In this document: in pieces, positions 1 to 12,877 of the stretch
Layout: each line of letters begins with the position of its first letter
Position numbering within the stretch: the first letter of the stretch is position 1
NCBI RefSeq assembly: GCF_963583255.1
Contig: NC_084805.1
Location: 9,912,827-9,976,826 of the forward strand
DNA: 64,000 nt
Direction of reading: 5' to 3'
DNA from: Pyrus communis
Lineage: Eukaryota; Streptophyta; Magnoliopsida; Rosales; Rosaceae
Notes under the pieces: generated by a model
The model's database searches: none
What the model was told of the DNA's origin: nothing
The model's input: the letters and a program-made list of their open reading frames with translations, nothing else
Program-made: the position numbers and the translations under genes

Positions 1-1080
1 GAATGTTTAGGTGTTTCTTTGATTTCAAGGTTATGAGGAACTAAACCCCCCTTGGCTAGGGGAGGATTCGAAATATATGTTTATGCTTGCATTTTGATTT
101 GATTACTTCTAATTGCGTTTCATAAGTTGTGGATTCAATTTGTTTAACCGTTTGATTGATAACTTATTTATGTATGTTTATTAAGAATGCGCGCTTAATT
201 TTCATGCATGAATATGACGCTAGAATATAAGTGAGTTTCACCTAATCGTTATGAACTTATATTCACAAGTAGTGGAGGTTGCTTATAAACAATCGCGTTA
301 AACGAATTCTTGGCATAAGTTTCATGCGTATTCCATAGTAACGAATGCCTCGTCGATGTTTATGATTTCCGTTGAACTTAATGATCTTTGTTGAATGTCT
401 CTATCATGCGTATTCCATAGTTAGGGACTTTGATTAGGAATAATTTGGTTATAATGCGTATTCTATTCAATCCAATGAATCTAGGGAAATCTGAAAGTTA
501 ATTTCAGCGGACCTAATTAACTTGGAGCGTTGAGAATTCATGGTTTATTGAAATGCAATTGGAAATCATTTTATTATGCAAGTGTAACATGTATGGAGAT
601 GAACCCCTTAGCTAGTCTTCATTCCATTCATTAAATCAAATTCGTTTTATATTCTGCCTAGTTTATTAACTTGTTTCGTTATTTCAATTTTCGTCCAAAA
701 CTCAATCCCCCTTTACTTTAATGTCAAATTAGTTAGAAATCAATTTAGTTTGTGTTTATAAGTGTTTTGAATCAATTTATTTCCCAAATTCGTCCAAATT
801 CACCAAAGTGCTCAAAACTGCCCAGAAAGTGTTTTTAAGGCAGTTTTGAGTGTTTTGGGTGATGTTTGAGTCTTTTGGTTTGTTTTAGTGTTTTAAAGTT
901 TAGTTTTGCATTCTTTGAGTCTAGTATAGTGTTTTAAATATTGTTTTTACGTTTTTGAGTCAATTTCACTTTGGTTAGCATCCCTAGTTAATCCCCGGTC
1001 TAGAACGATCTCTATTTGCTCATATACTACAATTGTCATCCATAGGGTTTAATTTGTGTGTCAAGTTAATTTTCACATCA
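1..1080 (+). repeat. LTR, 3' portion, plus orientation
   Basis: Runs from the window edge to a canonical end TTTTCACATCA. It shows the family landmarks in order: the AACTAAACCCCCC...GGCTAGGGG block, the 12-bp inverted repeat CTCAAAACTGCC/GGCAGTTTTGAG (811-822 and 839-850), and CTAATCCCCGG near the end. Its start lies outside the window. The end abuts integrase coding sequence, so this LTR (solo, or the 3' LTR of an element) was inserted there; the right target flank is TGGAG. No protein-coding content. Confidence 0.85.
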
Positions 1081-1239
1081 TGGAGGGTCCCATTTTTGCA
1101 ACCGGACCATTGAGGCATTATTGAGGAAATACAGTGTCAACCATAAGGTTTCTACACCTTACCATCCTCAAACAAATGGCCAAGCCGAGGTTTCCAACCG
1201 AGAGATCAAGCAAATCTTAGAAAAGACCGTTGGGCCAAC
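1081..1239 (+). pseudogene. Ty3/gypsy integrase core fragment
   Basis: One open frame from about 1082 encodes [17 protein letters not shown], then [20 protein letters not shown]. This is the C-terminal half of the retroviral-type integrase core; the E in GQAE is the third acid of the DDE triad. Integrase joins retrotransposon cDNA ends to chromosomal DNA. The left break falls just before the conserved GGSHF, so the preceding Asp of the triad is lost to the LTR ending at 1080. The right break is an LTR starting at 1240. Only about 53 codons survive, so this is a dead relic of an autonomous plus-strand element. It is the only integrase coding I find in the window. Confidence 0.85.
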
Positions 1240-4200
1240 TGATGCGAGATTTATACCCACACAAATTAAACCCTCTTTTTGTCAAATTGTAGCATATGTA
1301 TAAGTAGGGATCGTTCTGGACCGGGGATTAGGAGGGATTGTTAATCACTTGGATTTGACTCAAAAACGTAAAAACACAATATAAAACACTATACTAGACT
1401 CAAAGAATGCAAAACTAAACTTTAAAACACTAAGACAAACCAAAAGACTCAAACATCACCCAAAACACTGAAAACTGCCTTAAAAACACTTTCTGGGCAG
1501 TTTTGAGCACTTTGGTGAATTTGGACGAAATTATGTAATAAATTGAATCAAAACACTTAGAAACATAAACTAAGGCACTTTCTAACTAAATTGGACAATA
1601 AAGTAAAGGGGGATTGAGTTTTGACGAAATTAAACTAAATGAACAAATTGTATTAAAGCAGAAAGTAAATATGAATATGATGAAAGGATGGATGAATGCT
1701 AGCTAAGGGGTTCATCTCCACACATGTTACACTTGCATAATAAAATGATTTCCAATTGCATTTCAACAAACCATGAATTCTCAATGCTCCAAGTTAATTA
1801 GATCCGCTTAAATTAACTTTCAAATCTTCCTAACGTTATTGAATTGGATGATTGCATACGACAACCCAAAACATTCCCCACAAGTCCCCTACATGATTGC
1901 ATAATAGAGATACAAGCAAGAATCATTACGCTCTATGAAAATTATAAGTGTTGACGAGGCATTCGTTACTATGGAATACGCATGAAACTTATGCCAAGAA
2001 TTCGTTTAACGCGATTGTTTATAAGCAACCTCCACTACTTGTGAATATAAGTTCGTAACTATTAGGTGAAACTCACTTATATTCTAGCGTCATATTCATG
2101 CATGAAAATTAAGTGTGCACTCTCAATAAACATACATAAATAAGTTATCAATCAAACAGTTAAACAAATTGAATCCACAACTTATGAAACGCAATTAGAA
2201 GTAATCAAATCAAAATGCAAGCATAAACATATATTTCAAATCCTCCCCTAGCCAAGGGGGGTTTAGTTCCTCATAACTTTGAAATCAAAGAAACACCTAA
2301 ACATTCCAACAACTCAAACTTGAATTGTATGAACGTTTAGGCACTCTTCTCTTCCATTCCTCATACGTACAAAACAAAGAGAATTGAATTTAAACATTGA
2401 AATCAAAGAAACACCTAAACATTCCAACAACTCAAACTTGAATTGTATGAACGTTTAGGCCCTCTTCTCTTCCTCTTTGTTGCTGCACAAGGTCTAAGGT
2501 GAGTTTTGGGGATTATGGATGATGTAGAATGATAGGTTTTGTGTATGAATGGATGGGGAGTGGTTGGAGTGGCTGCAATGGAGGGGAAAAGTGTTTTGGT
2601 GGCTGCTGCAAGGGTGTGGAGAGGTTTTGACGAATTTCTGGAATATGGAAGAGTGAATGAATTTCTGAATGAATGAATTGAGGTGTAATGGATGCTTATT
2701 TATAGGTGAAATGGGAGGAACATGACAGCTAGGTTATTGATAGGAGCATATTTAGGCGACTTAACTAGCTTATTCTTGTGCATTTGTGCTATTATTTCTT
2801 AGTTAATGTCGTATTACAACTCAATTTCGTGTGTTTGTAGGTCCTATGGGTTAGAGTATCAAGAAAGTGCATTTTGGAGCTATTTTGGACACTATGGGGA
2901 TAGCTTGCATATGGGTTAACATGGATGGACGAATTTGAACTTCAAGAGGCTAGATATGTGATAAGAAGAGGAAGGAACTAAGCTAAGGACAAAGTGGATA
3001 AGGAAGGAGCTCAAAAGAGGAAACCTTATCCAAAACATTATCTAAACATTATCCAACCTTATCCAACATTATCCAATTATCCAAAACATTATCCAAACCT
3101 TATCTCATCTTATCTTATCCAAACCTTATCATGTCTTAATCCTAATTGCATGGGGACCTAAATGGATAATTCTAGAACCTATTTCTAGAAGCATCCTATT
3201 CTAGAAGGCCCAAATCTGCCACAAAACCTATTCTTTCTATAAGCCCTAGAAAAGTGGCGCCCCAATCCATTCTAGAAGGCTTTGGCTTACCTTGCAAGCC
3301 AAGCAACCCTCTCCCCTAAGTCAGCCGCACCTCCCTAGGCCCAATCCCTTTGGGATTCTGATTTCCAAGGCCTAATCCTTGTGGATTTGGGTATACAATT
3401 CGTTTTATAAAACTATGTGGGCCAAAAACCTCTTCCTAGGTGGATTTGACAACCCATGGCCGAATTCTAGGGCCCTAATCCACCAAATCTGCTAAGTAAA
3501 CCCTAATCTAATAAACCCTAGGACTATATAAACATATTTTCAGCCACAAATTCGTAACACCCCTTATGCTAGACAGAAAACCCATGGTGCCGCACCTCCA
3601 TTCTCCATTTTAAGCCTCCATAGACCTCCCTCCACATCCATACACCTCTGCCGCACCATTCCCCACCATAATCAACCATCCTCCATCCCTCCAAACTAGA
3701 AAACACCATCCAAAACCCCCAATTCCATCACCCACACTTTGTGCCGCAGCAAGGAGGAGGAAGAGGAGCCAATCTGTGCATCGAATCCATCTTGGAATTG
3801 CTGAGCATTTAGGTGTATTCTTTCTTATGATTTCAATGTTTAAATTCAATACTTTTTATTGTGCAAGCATGAGGAACTAATCCCCCCTTTGGCTAGGGGG
3901 GAAATTCGAAACCATGGTTGTATTTGCATGATGATTTGATTACTTTCAGTTGTGATTTCATGAATGATGAATTCAATTTACTTATCTATTTTAATTAAAA
4001 CTTGCTTATGTATATGAATTGAGAGTGCACGCTTGATTTGCATGCATAAACATGATGCTAGGGTATGAGGGAACTTCACCTAATCGTTGGGAACTTATAT
4101 TCATGAGTAGTTAAGATTGTTGGTCACAATTATGATAAGTGAATTCTTGGCATAAGTATCATGCGCTTTCATAGTTACGAATGCCTCGTCAACACCTATG

Positions 4201-5631
4201 ATTTCCATAGAACCTAATGATCTTTGATTGTCTTTCTATCATGCGCTTTCATATAGAAAACTTTTAAGGAATAATTTGATTGCAATGCGCCAATTCCATT
4301 CAATTCAATGACCTAAGGGAAATCTGAGAGTTAATTTAAGCGTACCTAATTAACTTGGGGTGTTGAGGTTCATAAATTCATCGAATAAGCAACTGGAGAT
4401 TATTTTGTATGCAAGTATGCCATGTGTGGAGAAAAACCTCCTAGCCATCTCACCATCCATTTAATTCCACCAATTTCGTCAGAATCTGCCTATTTTACAT
4501 ATTTGTTTTGTTTGTTTGATTTTCGTCAAAAACCAAATCCCCAAGTGTCTTAGAGTGTCTAATTGGTCCAAATATGTTTTAAATTGTGTTTTTTAGAGTT
4601 TTGAGTCAAGTTAGAATCAATTTTCGTCCAAGTTTGTGTTTAGGCTCAAAACTGCCCAGATTGTGTTTTTAAGGCAGTTTTGAGTGTTTTTAGCCTATTT
4701 TGAGTTTTGTAAACGTGTTTGAGTCTTTTTAAGTGAGTTTAAGTGTTTTAAAGGTTAGTTTTATTTATTTGAGTCAATTTAGAGTGTTTAGCAAGCCCTC
4801 CTAATCCCCGGTGTAAGAACGATCCCTACTTATTTATATGCTACAATTGTCAAAAGAGGGTTAATTTGTGTGTTAAGCTAATTTTCACATTAGTTATGAT
4901 GATGAATGCATGTGCAAAGTTGGTTGAATGATTATGAGTGCATGTGGCTGAAATAACATGTGGAATGGCTGAATGTGGTGTAATGATAATGTCTTGTGGC
5001 TGAATGGATTAAAGAATGGGAGTGCATGTGGGTGGAAATGCATGTGGGTTAAAGAGTGAATGCATGTGCAATGACAGCTAGGTTGAATTAATTAAAGGGA
5101 TTGCATGTGCAAGGTTTTGGTGTGAATGATTGAATGTGCATGTGGCTGATTTATGAAGAGTGAATGCATGTGGCTGCAAGGTTTTGTGTTAGGTGATGGG
5201 TGCATGTTAAGTGATAAGTGATAAGTGGTGATGATAAGTGTATGATACGTGATTATGATAAGTGATAAGTGGTGATGATAAGTAATGATATGTGGGAGTG
5301 TGGCTGAAATGAAGGAGTGGAATGTTGGAATGTTATGCACGGCTAAGGATATAGGAAAGGTTTAAATGTCCTAAAACTAAAGGGAACAAGGTTCCAACAC
5401 TTTGGTCTTCAATTAGGTCTTCAATTTCGTCCAACACTTTGGCTCCAAGCATAAGTTATCCATCCTTAGCCCAAAAGTGCTCCAAAAGTCTCCAAAATGC
5501 ATCTTTTTGCTCCTTTAGCCCTTTGGACCTACAAACACACGAAAATAGCTTAAAGTACTAAAATAACTAAAGAAACATAACGTAAATGCACGAGAACAAG
5601 CCATTTAAGTCGCATGAATATGCTCCTATCA
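1240..5631 (-). repeat. LTR, minus orientation, split by a solo LTR
   Basis: Starts TGATGCGAGATTTATA and ends ATATGCTCCTATCA, both precise LTR termini on the minus strand. The two parts (1240-2737 and 4898-5631) total about 2232 bp. A TATA-like TATTTATA (minus) lies at 2697-2704. The flanks do not match (CCAAC left, GAAAG right). The left neighbour is plus-strand integrase and the right neighbour is minus-strand internal DNA. Recombination between LTRs of two different insertions would explain this. Confidence 0.8.
2738..4892 (+). mobile_element. Solo LTR, 2155 bp, target duplication GTTAT
   Basis: Flanked by GTTAT at 2733-2737 and 4893-4897. The paralogous LTR at 54771-56772 has the uninterrupted target (GCTAGGTTATGATGATG near 56250), which confirms the insertion. 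The sequence starts TGATAGGAGC and ends CACATTA, so the terminal CA has become TA. A TATATAAA box lies at 3525-3532. The inverted repeat is at 4645-4656 and 4673-4684, with a loop different from that of other LTRs. It contains no PBS, PPT or coding sequence. Confidence 0.9.
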
Positions 5632-6981
5632 GAAAGATAGGGATAAACAAAAGTTCTTTAAGCAATAGTGAGCAAAGTAATGAAATTGAGATTTAGAATT
5701 CACTTGGACTGCAGAAATCAACTTTTAGACATAAAGGGAAGATTCAAACAACTCTTAGGGCCTAATTCATTGTTTTGGACCCTTACTTCAACCAACAATA
5801 CCTTGGAACTCTTTTTTTTTACCTCTTTTCAACTCTTTTTCACTTCTTGTTTTTTTTTTCTTTTCTTTTCTCTTTTTTTTTTCTAGCCGTGCCTATGGCA
5901 CATAACTCACATCAATAATCCTTCCCCCACACTTATTTTCTGCAACACATTAATCAAAAGGAATTCATTCATGCTTACTATGCTTCAAGAACAAGGGTAC
6001 GGATGGTCCTAATCTAGGTTAGGTGAGGATGATATGGGTAAACAAAGAACATGGCTAACACGGCTCAATGGGGTTAAACTTAAACACAAAATGAGTGAAG
6101 GGCACACGGCTATTTGGCTTTTGTGGTGGTCACTACACAACTTCATCTTGAATATGTGTTATGCAATTCAATAACATGCTTTGAATGAAATGGGCATGAG
6201 TTCTAGCATTTGGAACTAAGTGATGAAACGCCTTCTAAGTAGTAACCAAGCAAAAAATAATGAAATCATGCAACGACTTTAGAAAATAATAATGCACAGA
6301 TTTTAACTCTCCAAATAACGTTTAGGCTCAAGTCTCACAGGGATGTAGCGTTTGTTTAAGTTCCTTCCTTCAAGCATGTTACAAAAACTGATTTTATCTT
6401 TTGTGATTACATGTGAATTCGTAAACTATAACTACGGCCAAGCATAAACCAAAGAGTATATCAAACGTCCATCCATGTTTGTAACTTTCTTTAACCATCA
6501 TGCAATTAAAAACGAAATCCTCATCATTGTTTTGGAAGGTAACCTACGACACAAACAACACACAAAAACAACTCTTTTTGGGTTTTTCAAATCAATTTTT
6601 CAAATTTTTAGGTGATTTTCGGATTTTTAAGTCAACACACACTAAAACACTCTAAAATGGCTTAAAAACACTTAAAAACAGCAAGGAACAACATTGGAAG
6701 TTATGGGTGATAAAATCCCACGAATTTGCATCAACAACATTAGTTACCCCCCCCCCACACTTAAATCAAACATTGTCCTCAATGTTTCAAGCATAAACTC
6801 ACACCAAACAAAAGTAAACATAAAAACAGCAACTAAACACACTAAACATGGCAGCAAAGAGAAGAGGTTAGGGACGCAAATCTGGTTATGGAATGTAAAT
6901 TCCATCTTCTCCTTGGTGATTGCATGGGTTGCCTCCCACGAAGCGCTTTCTTTAACGTCGTGCAGCCGGACGATGGTATGC

Positions 6982-7403
6982 TTATGCCCTATTGGAGCCC
7001 ACGGCATGCAATGGGATCTCCTCCACAACATGCTCCTTGAATTTCTCGTAATATGGCTCAATGAATGGGAGGGGATAATGATCCTCCCTGATGGTGGTGT
7101 TGTGGTTCCGAAAGTCCATGTACATGCTCCCACCACCTTCAAATCGGTTGGTCACCTGCACCACAGAAGGTAACAACCTATTATTCGAAATGGGAATTGA
7201 AAGTGGGATTGAAGACTTACAAACATATTGTGGTGACGGCTCAAAAGTGGCAGTTCTCTCAACAATATCACTAGGACTACTTTCGGCCATATTGGGTGGC
7301 TGTAGGGCAATCACTCCAAGTTCATCTCCAATGGTGGTTCTTGATACATCCTTCTTGATAGGTGTGGATCCTTTTGGCCCTATGTCCTTATGCACATCTA
7401 CGA
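6982..7403 (-). pseudogene. Protease-tail plus reverse-transcriptase scrap in element F
   Basis: The minus frame reads DVHKDIGPKGSTPIKKDV then GDELGVIALQPPN, the region just after the retropepsin domain. It later reads MDFRNHNTTIREDHYPLPFI, which resembles the plant Ty3/gypsy RT motif (R-K-DH-F/Y-PLPFI). The protease-tail part (7312-7403) repeats almost exactly the bases at 11380-11471 in element G. Most of RT, including the catalytic YxDD box, is missing, so it cannot encode an enzyme. It sits between two copies of the same 3' non-coding block, which suggests template switching between an autonomous and a non-autonomous RNA. Confidence 0.65.
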
Positions 7404-7818
7404 CACAAACAAACACACAAAAACAACTCTTTTTGGGTTTTTCAAAGCAATTTTTCAAATTTTTATGGTATTTTCGGATTTTTAAATCAACACACTCTAA
7501 AATAGCTTAAAAACACTTAAAAACAGTGGGAAACAAGTTTAGACATGTTAGGTGGTAAAACCCTACGAATTTCATGCAAAAATATCTCAAAACAGAATGT
7601 TACCCCCCCCCCCCACCACACTTGAACTAAACATTGTCCTCAATGTTTTAGACACAATTAAACACATTACACATAACATAAAGTAAGCAACAAAGGAAAG
7701 GGTTTAGGGACGCAAATCTGAGTGTGGAGCGATTCCCAAGTTCTTCCTTTGTTGATTGCATAGGTTGCCTCCCAAGTAGCGCTTGCTTTAACGTCTTCCA
7801 GCCAGACGAAACCTTCTT

Positions 7819-9212
7819 TTAATCTCCACTAGGGCTCACGGCATAGAATGGATCCTTGAATGGAAGGTGATACTTGAAGTGAACCGGCATTGGTTTGAAT
7901 TCTAGTGTAGGTGCCTGATTCATCAAAATCAGCCAGTTAGTATAAAATGTAATGGAATTTGGAGAAGATGACTTACTTGTTTTGTCCGACAAGAACTCAA
8001 TGACAAACACCACTCCATTGAAAGTTTCAGGGATATTGGACTTGGCCAGATTGCATGTGATGGTTATGACTTGTCCAATGTCATCAAATTCAACTTCTTT
8101 GGGATTTGTGGTTTCAAATATGTCCTCTTTGATGCCTTCTATATCTTCTCCAGCCACTACCTTCTCTTGAATCATTCTTCTTGGTGTACAAAGTCCTTTG
8201 AAGAATTCAACACCATCTAAAACTTGCTGTGTTGCACCAAGAATTGGAATAACATTTTGCACCTTTGGGAAGGCTTCCACGATGTCCTTTTTACTCTCTT
8301 CTTGGTTGGGAATCAAAAACCTGCTAGGAAAAGGGACATTGGGTGGAATAACATCAGAATAACATGGAATTGGGACGTCCTTACTTGTGGTGGGTGGTTT
8401 AGAGGGCTTAGGGGGCTGCGGCAAGGGTTGTTCTACCCTTTCCGTGTGCATGTCTTCTTCCTCCTCCTCAATTAGCAGCTCCTTATGCACTTCTAGGCTA
8501 TGTTTGGACATTTTTAGGTCAGCTCCAACCTCCATAGCACTTCCCAAAGTGATAGCATTATGGATTTCAAAATCTTCCTTCGAGTTTTCAATAGTTGAGT
8601 TGGAGAGTTCACTTTGCTCTTGAATTTGTTTCATGAACTCCCTAATCTGCCCAATTTGCTCCTCCAATTTACCCAACTTCTTGTCTTGATTTTGTTCGTC
8701 CTGCATCACAGAGGTTAGTAATTGAAAATTTTTATCATTATCCATGGACATACTTGAACTTGATTGGAATTGTTGTGGGGGAGGTTGTGGTGGCTGCATA
8801 GGTGTTGTATAGAACTCCTCATATGGTTGCCAATATGCTTCTTGTTGAGCCTCCTTGGCTTGATTTTGTGACCCCTGCACCAAAGAATTTAATTCATTAA
8901 GAATTTGATTATAATCTATTGACGAACTTGAATTTAATTGAGCATATTGCATATGAAGTTGTGGTGGCTGCATAGGTCTTGAATAGAACTCCTCGTATGG
9001 CTGCCAATATGCTTCACGTTGAATTGTTGAGCTTCTCACCACATAGAGTTCGAATGATCCCTCCAATCTCTTTGTGGACATTGTTTGGCTTGAAATCCTT
9101 GCCTATATGAAGCACCAAATGTAGGGACACTCTGCATTGTGGTCCTTTCGGCATACGGCGACAATTGAGAAGTAAGATTTGCCAATTGAGCTTGAATGCT
9201 AGCAAAATCCAT
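7819..9212 (-). pseudogene. Gag-like linker ORF of element F (broken)
   Basis: The original start is probably the ATG at 9212, followed by DFASIQAQLANLTSQLSPY. That frame meets TGA at about 9036, where element A has TGG in NSMWWE, and the rest is in another frame. The longest surviving frame begins with an ATG at 9081 and runs 420 codons to 7819. It has two copies of a WQPYEEFY..PMQPPQ motif, a short heptad-like stretch (KLGKLEEQIGQIREFMKQI), a HNAITL remnant of ANAITLRSGKE, and PPNVPFPSRF. It ends with APTLEFKPMPVHFKYHLPF, resembling the sequence just before RT in Athila-type polyproteins. Neither the gag capsid domain nor a zinc knuckle is present. A 62-nt intron-like segment (7915-7976) lies near the 3' end. 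Confidence 0.7.
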
Positions 9213-9364
9213 ATCTTACTTCTCTAGTACCTAAAATCAAAGAAAGAGAACTAAATCAAATATCAAAAGTAACAACAAACAAAGAAAACAACACTAAGTT
9301 AGAAACTAAAACGAAAACAACTAAACCAAAAAGAAAAGAACCAAGGGATTAGCAAAGTTGCTAA

Positions 9365-9382
9365 TCCCCGGCAACGGCGCCA
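9365..9382 (-). promoter_or_regulatory. tRNA-Asp primer-binding site of element F
   Basis: On the minus strand this is TGGCGCCGTTGCCGGGGA, a perfect 18-nt complement to the 3' end of plant tRNA-Asp(GTC). It sits 6 nt inside the LTR end at 9389. The sequence just downstream (GGGGATTAGCAACTTTGCTAATCCC) is self-complementary. Confidence 0.92.
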
Positions 9383-9388
9383 AAAATT

Positions 9389-11379
9389 TGATGCGAAACT
9401 AATTAAGCACACAAATTAAAACCCTCTTTTGACAATTGTAGTAAAGATGCAAGTAGGGATCGTTCTAGACCGGGGATTAGGAGGGATTACTAAATCACTT
9501 GGAGACTGACTCAAAAACGTAAAACAAACGTTAAAAACAATAAACTAGACTCAAAGAATGCAAAACTAAACAATAAAACACAAACTAAGACACGTTCTAA
9601 CTAAATTGAACACTAAAGTAAAGGGGGATTGAGGTTTTGACGAAATTAAACTAAATGCAACGATTGTAATTTAAAGGCAGAATGTAAATATGAATGTGAT
9701 GAAAATATGGATGAATGCTAGCTAGAAGGTTCTTCTCCACACATGTCACACTTGCATACAATTTGATTTTCAGTTCGTCTTTCGATGAATTATGAAACTC
9801 AACACCCCGGGTTAGGTCCGCTTAAATTAACCGTCAAGTTTTCCTTAAGTTAATGAATTGGATGATTGCATGCGACAACCCAAAGCATTCCCCACAAGTT
9901 CCCTACATGAATTGCATAATAGAGATACAAGCAAGAATCATTAAGCATCATGAAAACTATAAGTGCTGACGAGGCATTCGTTACTATGATTGCATGAAAC
10001 TTATGCCAAGAATTTATTTAACGCGATCGTTTTCAAGCGACCTTCACTACTTGTGATTATAAGATTGTAACTATTAGGTGAAACTCCCTCATAATCTAGC
10101 ATCATATTCATGCATGAAAACTAAGCGTGCACTCTCAATCAACATACACAAATAAGTTATCAATCAAATAGATGAACGAATTGAATCCACAACTTATGAA
10201 ATAACAACTGAATGTAATCAAATCATATTGCAAGCATGTACATGGTTTCGAATTCCCCCCTAACCAAGGGGGTTTAGTTCCTCATACTCACAACACAAAG
10301 AATATCAAAATTAAACATGGAATTCAACGGAAAGACAACACCTAAAACGTTCCAGCAATCCTCAATAGAATGGCATGAACGTCCCAAGCTTTTTCTCCTC
10401 CTCTTGTCTGCGGCACAAGAACTAGGGCAGGTTCTAGGGGTTATTTAGATGGATGAGTAGGTAAGGAATGATATGGTAGTGTTTAGGGGACATGGGGGTT
10501 GCGGCAAAGTGTGAAAATATGGCAGATTGGTGGAGGAAGGCTGCGGCAAGGGGGCTGAATATATTTTGACGAATTTCTGATTTGTGGTTTGGTTTAATGA
10601 ATGGGATCATGGCTGATTAGAATAAGGAATATGGTATAGAATATTAGGGTGAATGGTGTGCCAAAATGCATGGCAAAGAAGACTAATCCTATATGGTGGC
10701 TGCAGCTTTAGATTTTCTTTTTGGTTTCTTAGGTTAATCATCAAATGGGGGGCACGGCTTAGATAAAAATAAAATGGGATGGTGGCTGCATGGTAAATAG
10801 GGTTATTAGGGTGTGACGACTAGCTTAGGAATTATATATGGTTTAGAAAAATAAAACCCTAGCTTATTAAATCAAAGGCTTACAAAAATTAGGAAATTAA
10901 ATAAGAAATATAAAGGTGCGGCTAGGATTGAATTTGGGAGAGAAATAGGTTTAATTCAGAAATAAAAGGGTAAGGTGCGGCTAGGGTTTTAAAGTGGGCT
11001 AGGGCCATGGTTTTGTGTCCTAAAATGCATACAAGGCCGTCAAAGTGGCTAGAAAATACGGACGTTTAAGTTTAGGAAAGGTTACCAAAATGGGAAACTT
11101 AGGCTTAACTTTCCTACTTCAAGTAGGAAACCTTGTTTGAGTAGGATTCCTCGTTTTGGTAAGAATTCATCGTTGGAGTAGGAATTCGTCGTTTCTTCAA
11201 GTCTTCAACTCATTCATTCCTCTTTCGCTCCAAAATACTCCAATTTGCATCTTCTTGCACACTTTGGCCTTATAATCTGAAAATACACAAAAGTGGCCTT
11301 AAACACTAAAATAGCTAAGTAAACACAACATAAATGCACGAGAACAAGCTAATTAAGTCGCATGAATATGCTCCTATCA
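9389..11379 (-). repeat. 5' LTR of element F, 1991 bp
   Basis: Starts TGATGCGAAACT beside the PBS and ends ATATGCTCCTATCA. It belongs to a subfamily with GCGGC-containing U3 and lacks the CTCAAAACTGCC inverted repeat found in most other LTRs here. The right flank (AATCA, 11380-11384) is in the protease-tail codons of element G, so F was inserted into G's polyprotein gene. The partner LTR flanked by AATCA is not in the window. No coding sequence. Confidence 0.85.
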
Positions 11380-12877
11380 AATCACTCCAAGTTCATCTCC
11401 AATGGTGGTTCTTGATACATCCTTCTTGATAGGTGTGGATCCTTTTGGCCCTATGTCCTTATGCACATCTATGACAAAACAAGAATGACTATCGTTAGGA
11501 TTCTTAATGGAGTCATAAACATTGAATTTAATTATATCACCACCAAAGTCCATTGTTAGTGCTCCCTTGGCCACATCAATCTTTGTTTGGGCTATTTTCA
11601 TGAACGGACGGCCTAGCAAGAGTGGCAATGATGGAGCATCGCTCGAATCCTCCATTTCTAAGACATAAAAATCTGCAGGAAAGATGAGATGATTGACCTG
11701 CACTAAAACATCCTCAAGGACTCCCTTGGGATAAACATTAGAACGATCGGCCAATTGAATTATAACACCATCTTGTTTTAACTCACCTAGATTCATAGAT
11801 GCATAAATGGAATATGGCATGACATTAATACAAGCACCTAAATCTAACATGCATTGTTCAAATCTAGTGTTTCCAATTATGCATGGGATAGTAAAGCTCC
11901 CTGGATCCTTACATTTTGGAGGCAACTTTCGTTGCAAAACTGCAGATACATTTTCACTTACTTTCACAACTTCTTTGTTTGAAATTCTTTTCCTAGTTGT
12001 GCATAACTCTTTTAAAAACTTTGCATACCTGGGCACTTGCTTAATGGCATCAAGTAAAGGAATGTTTACTTGGACCTTCCTAAACGTCTCAAGAATGTCT
12101 TTCTCCTGCTCCTCCTTCTTTGTTTGCATGAACCTACTAGGAAAAGGCACATTCAAAGGAAAAAGATTAGTAGGAACCGAATTTGACACATTCTTACCCT
12201 TTTTGGCCAAATTGGACATTTTTGGATCAATAAAAGCTTGCGGCAAAGGTGTTTCCACCTTTGTCGTGGGGTGGCTTGCTTCCTCCTCTTCAATTCTCAA
12301 TTTTTCATCCTCGTTAGGACCTGATTTGGATGATTTAGGACCTTCCCCAACTTCTTTTCCACTTCTCAAGGTGATTGCATTGGCCGTTTCGAACCCTCTC
12401 TTTGGGTTTGGAATGGTTGAGCTTGGGAGTTGGCCTTGCTCACGAAACTTTCCTACAAAATCTGCAATCTGCCCAATTTGTTTCTCCAATTGATCCACCC
12501 TTTCTTCTTGATTTTGCATCGCCTTGGCTTGATTCTCTTGCCCCTGAGACAAATTAGTTAGTAACTTAAGAAGTGTATCATTGTCTAGGGACGTACCTGA
12601 AGCATTTGGGGCAGATTGTTGTGGAGCATGTGTGGGTGCAAATGGCTTAGTGAAGAAACCCGGGGGTTGTTGCCTAAAGCCTCCTTGTCGTGGTGGTTGT
12701 TGGGGCTCCCTCCATTTGAAGTTTGGGTGGTCTCTCCAACCTGGATTATACGTGTTCGAATATGGATCGTTCCTCGGTTAAATTTGGCCTTGAAACCCAA
12801 TTGCATTTGCGCTTTCCGATCCACCATTTTCAATGAGTTGTGGGCACTTCTCAGAAGCATGTCCTTGGATAGAACAC
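11380..12877 (-). pseudogene. Gag C-terminus plus retropepsin of element G
   Basis: Reading leftward from 12877, the frame enters at the end of a CCHC knuckle (CSIQGHASEKC), then PQLIENGG and SANAIGFQGQ. It meets one TAA (12778-12780), then stays open from 12777 to the break at 11380. It includes NPGWRDHPNFKWREPQQ, a Q-rich stretch, ANAITLRSGKEV, LNVPFPSRFMQ and KLPPKCKDPGSFTIPCIIG. The aspartic protease motif is LDLGACINVMP (usual DLGASIN), with LADRS and LPLLLGRPFM following. Retropepsin cleaves the Gag-Pol polyprotein. The left end is cut by element F and the right end by a solo LTR. The upstream gag continues at 25061-26045; the rest of pol is absent. Confidence 0.88.

Larger units (their letters stand above)
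5632..9388 (-). mobile_element. Internal region of non-autonomous minus element F
   Basis: Lies inside the 5' LTR at 9389-11379. Reading right to left: PBS, broken gag-like ORF, a first copy of the 3' non-coding block (about 7404-7815), a protease/RT scrap (6982-7403), then a second copy of the non-coding block (about 6500-6960), and a T/C-rich tract (5800-5890). It lacks the last several hundred bases before the PPT, because the LTR ending at 5631 abuts it. There is no antisense ORF cassette, unlike A, B and C. The non-coding parts show PPT-like motifs at 5924-5934, 6747-6762 and 7603-7623. Confidence 0.75.

Noticed and set aside
5668..5886. ORF ending in a run of Phe
   Set aside because: Read through a T/C-rich tract in the non-coding 3' third; not conserved in A-D.
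6694..7173. Opposite-strand ORFs over the element F scrap
   Set aside because: Shadow frames of the protease/RT fragment and the poly-C region; no similarity or conservation seen.
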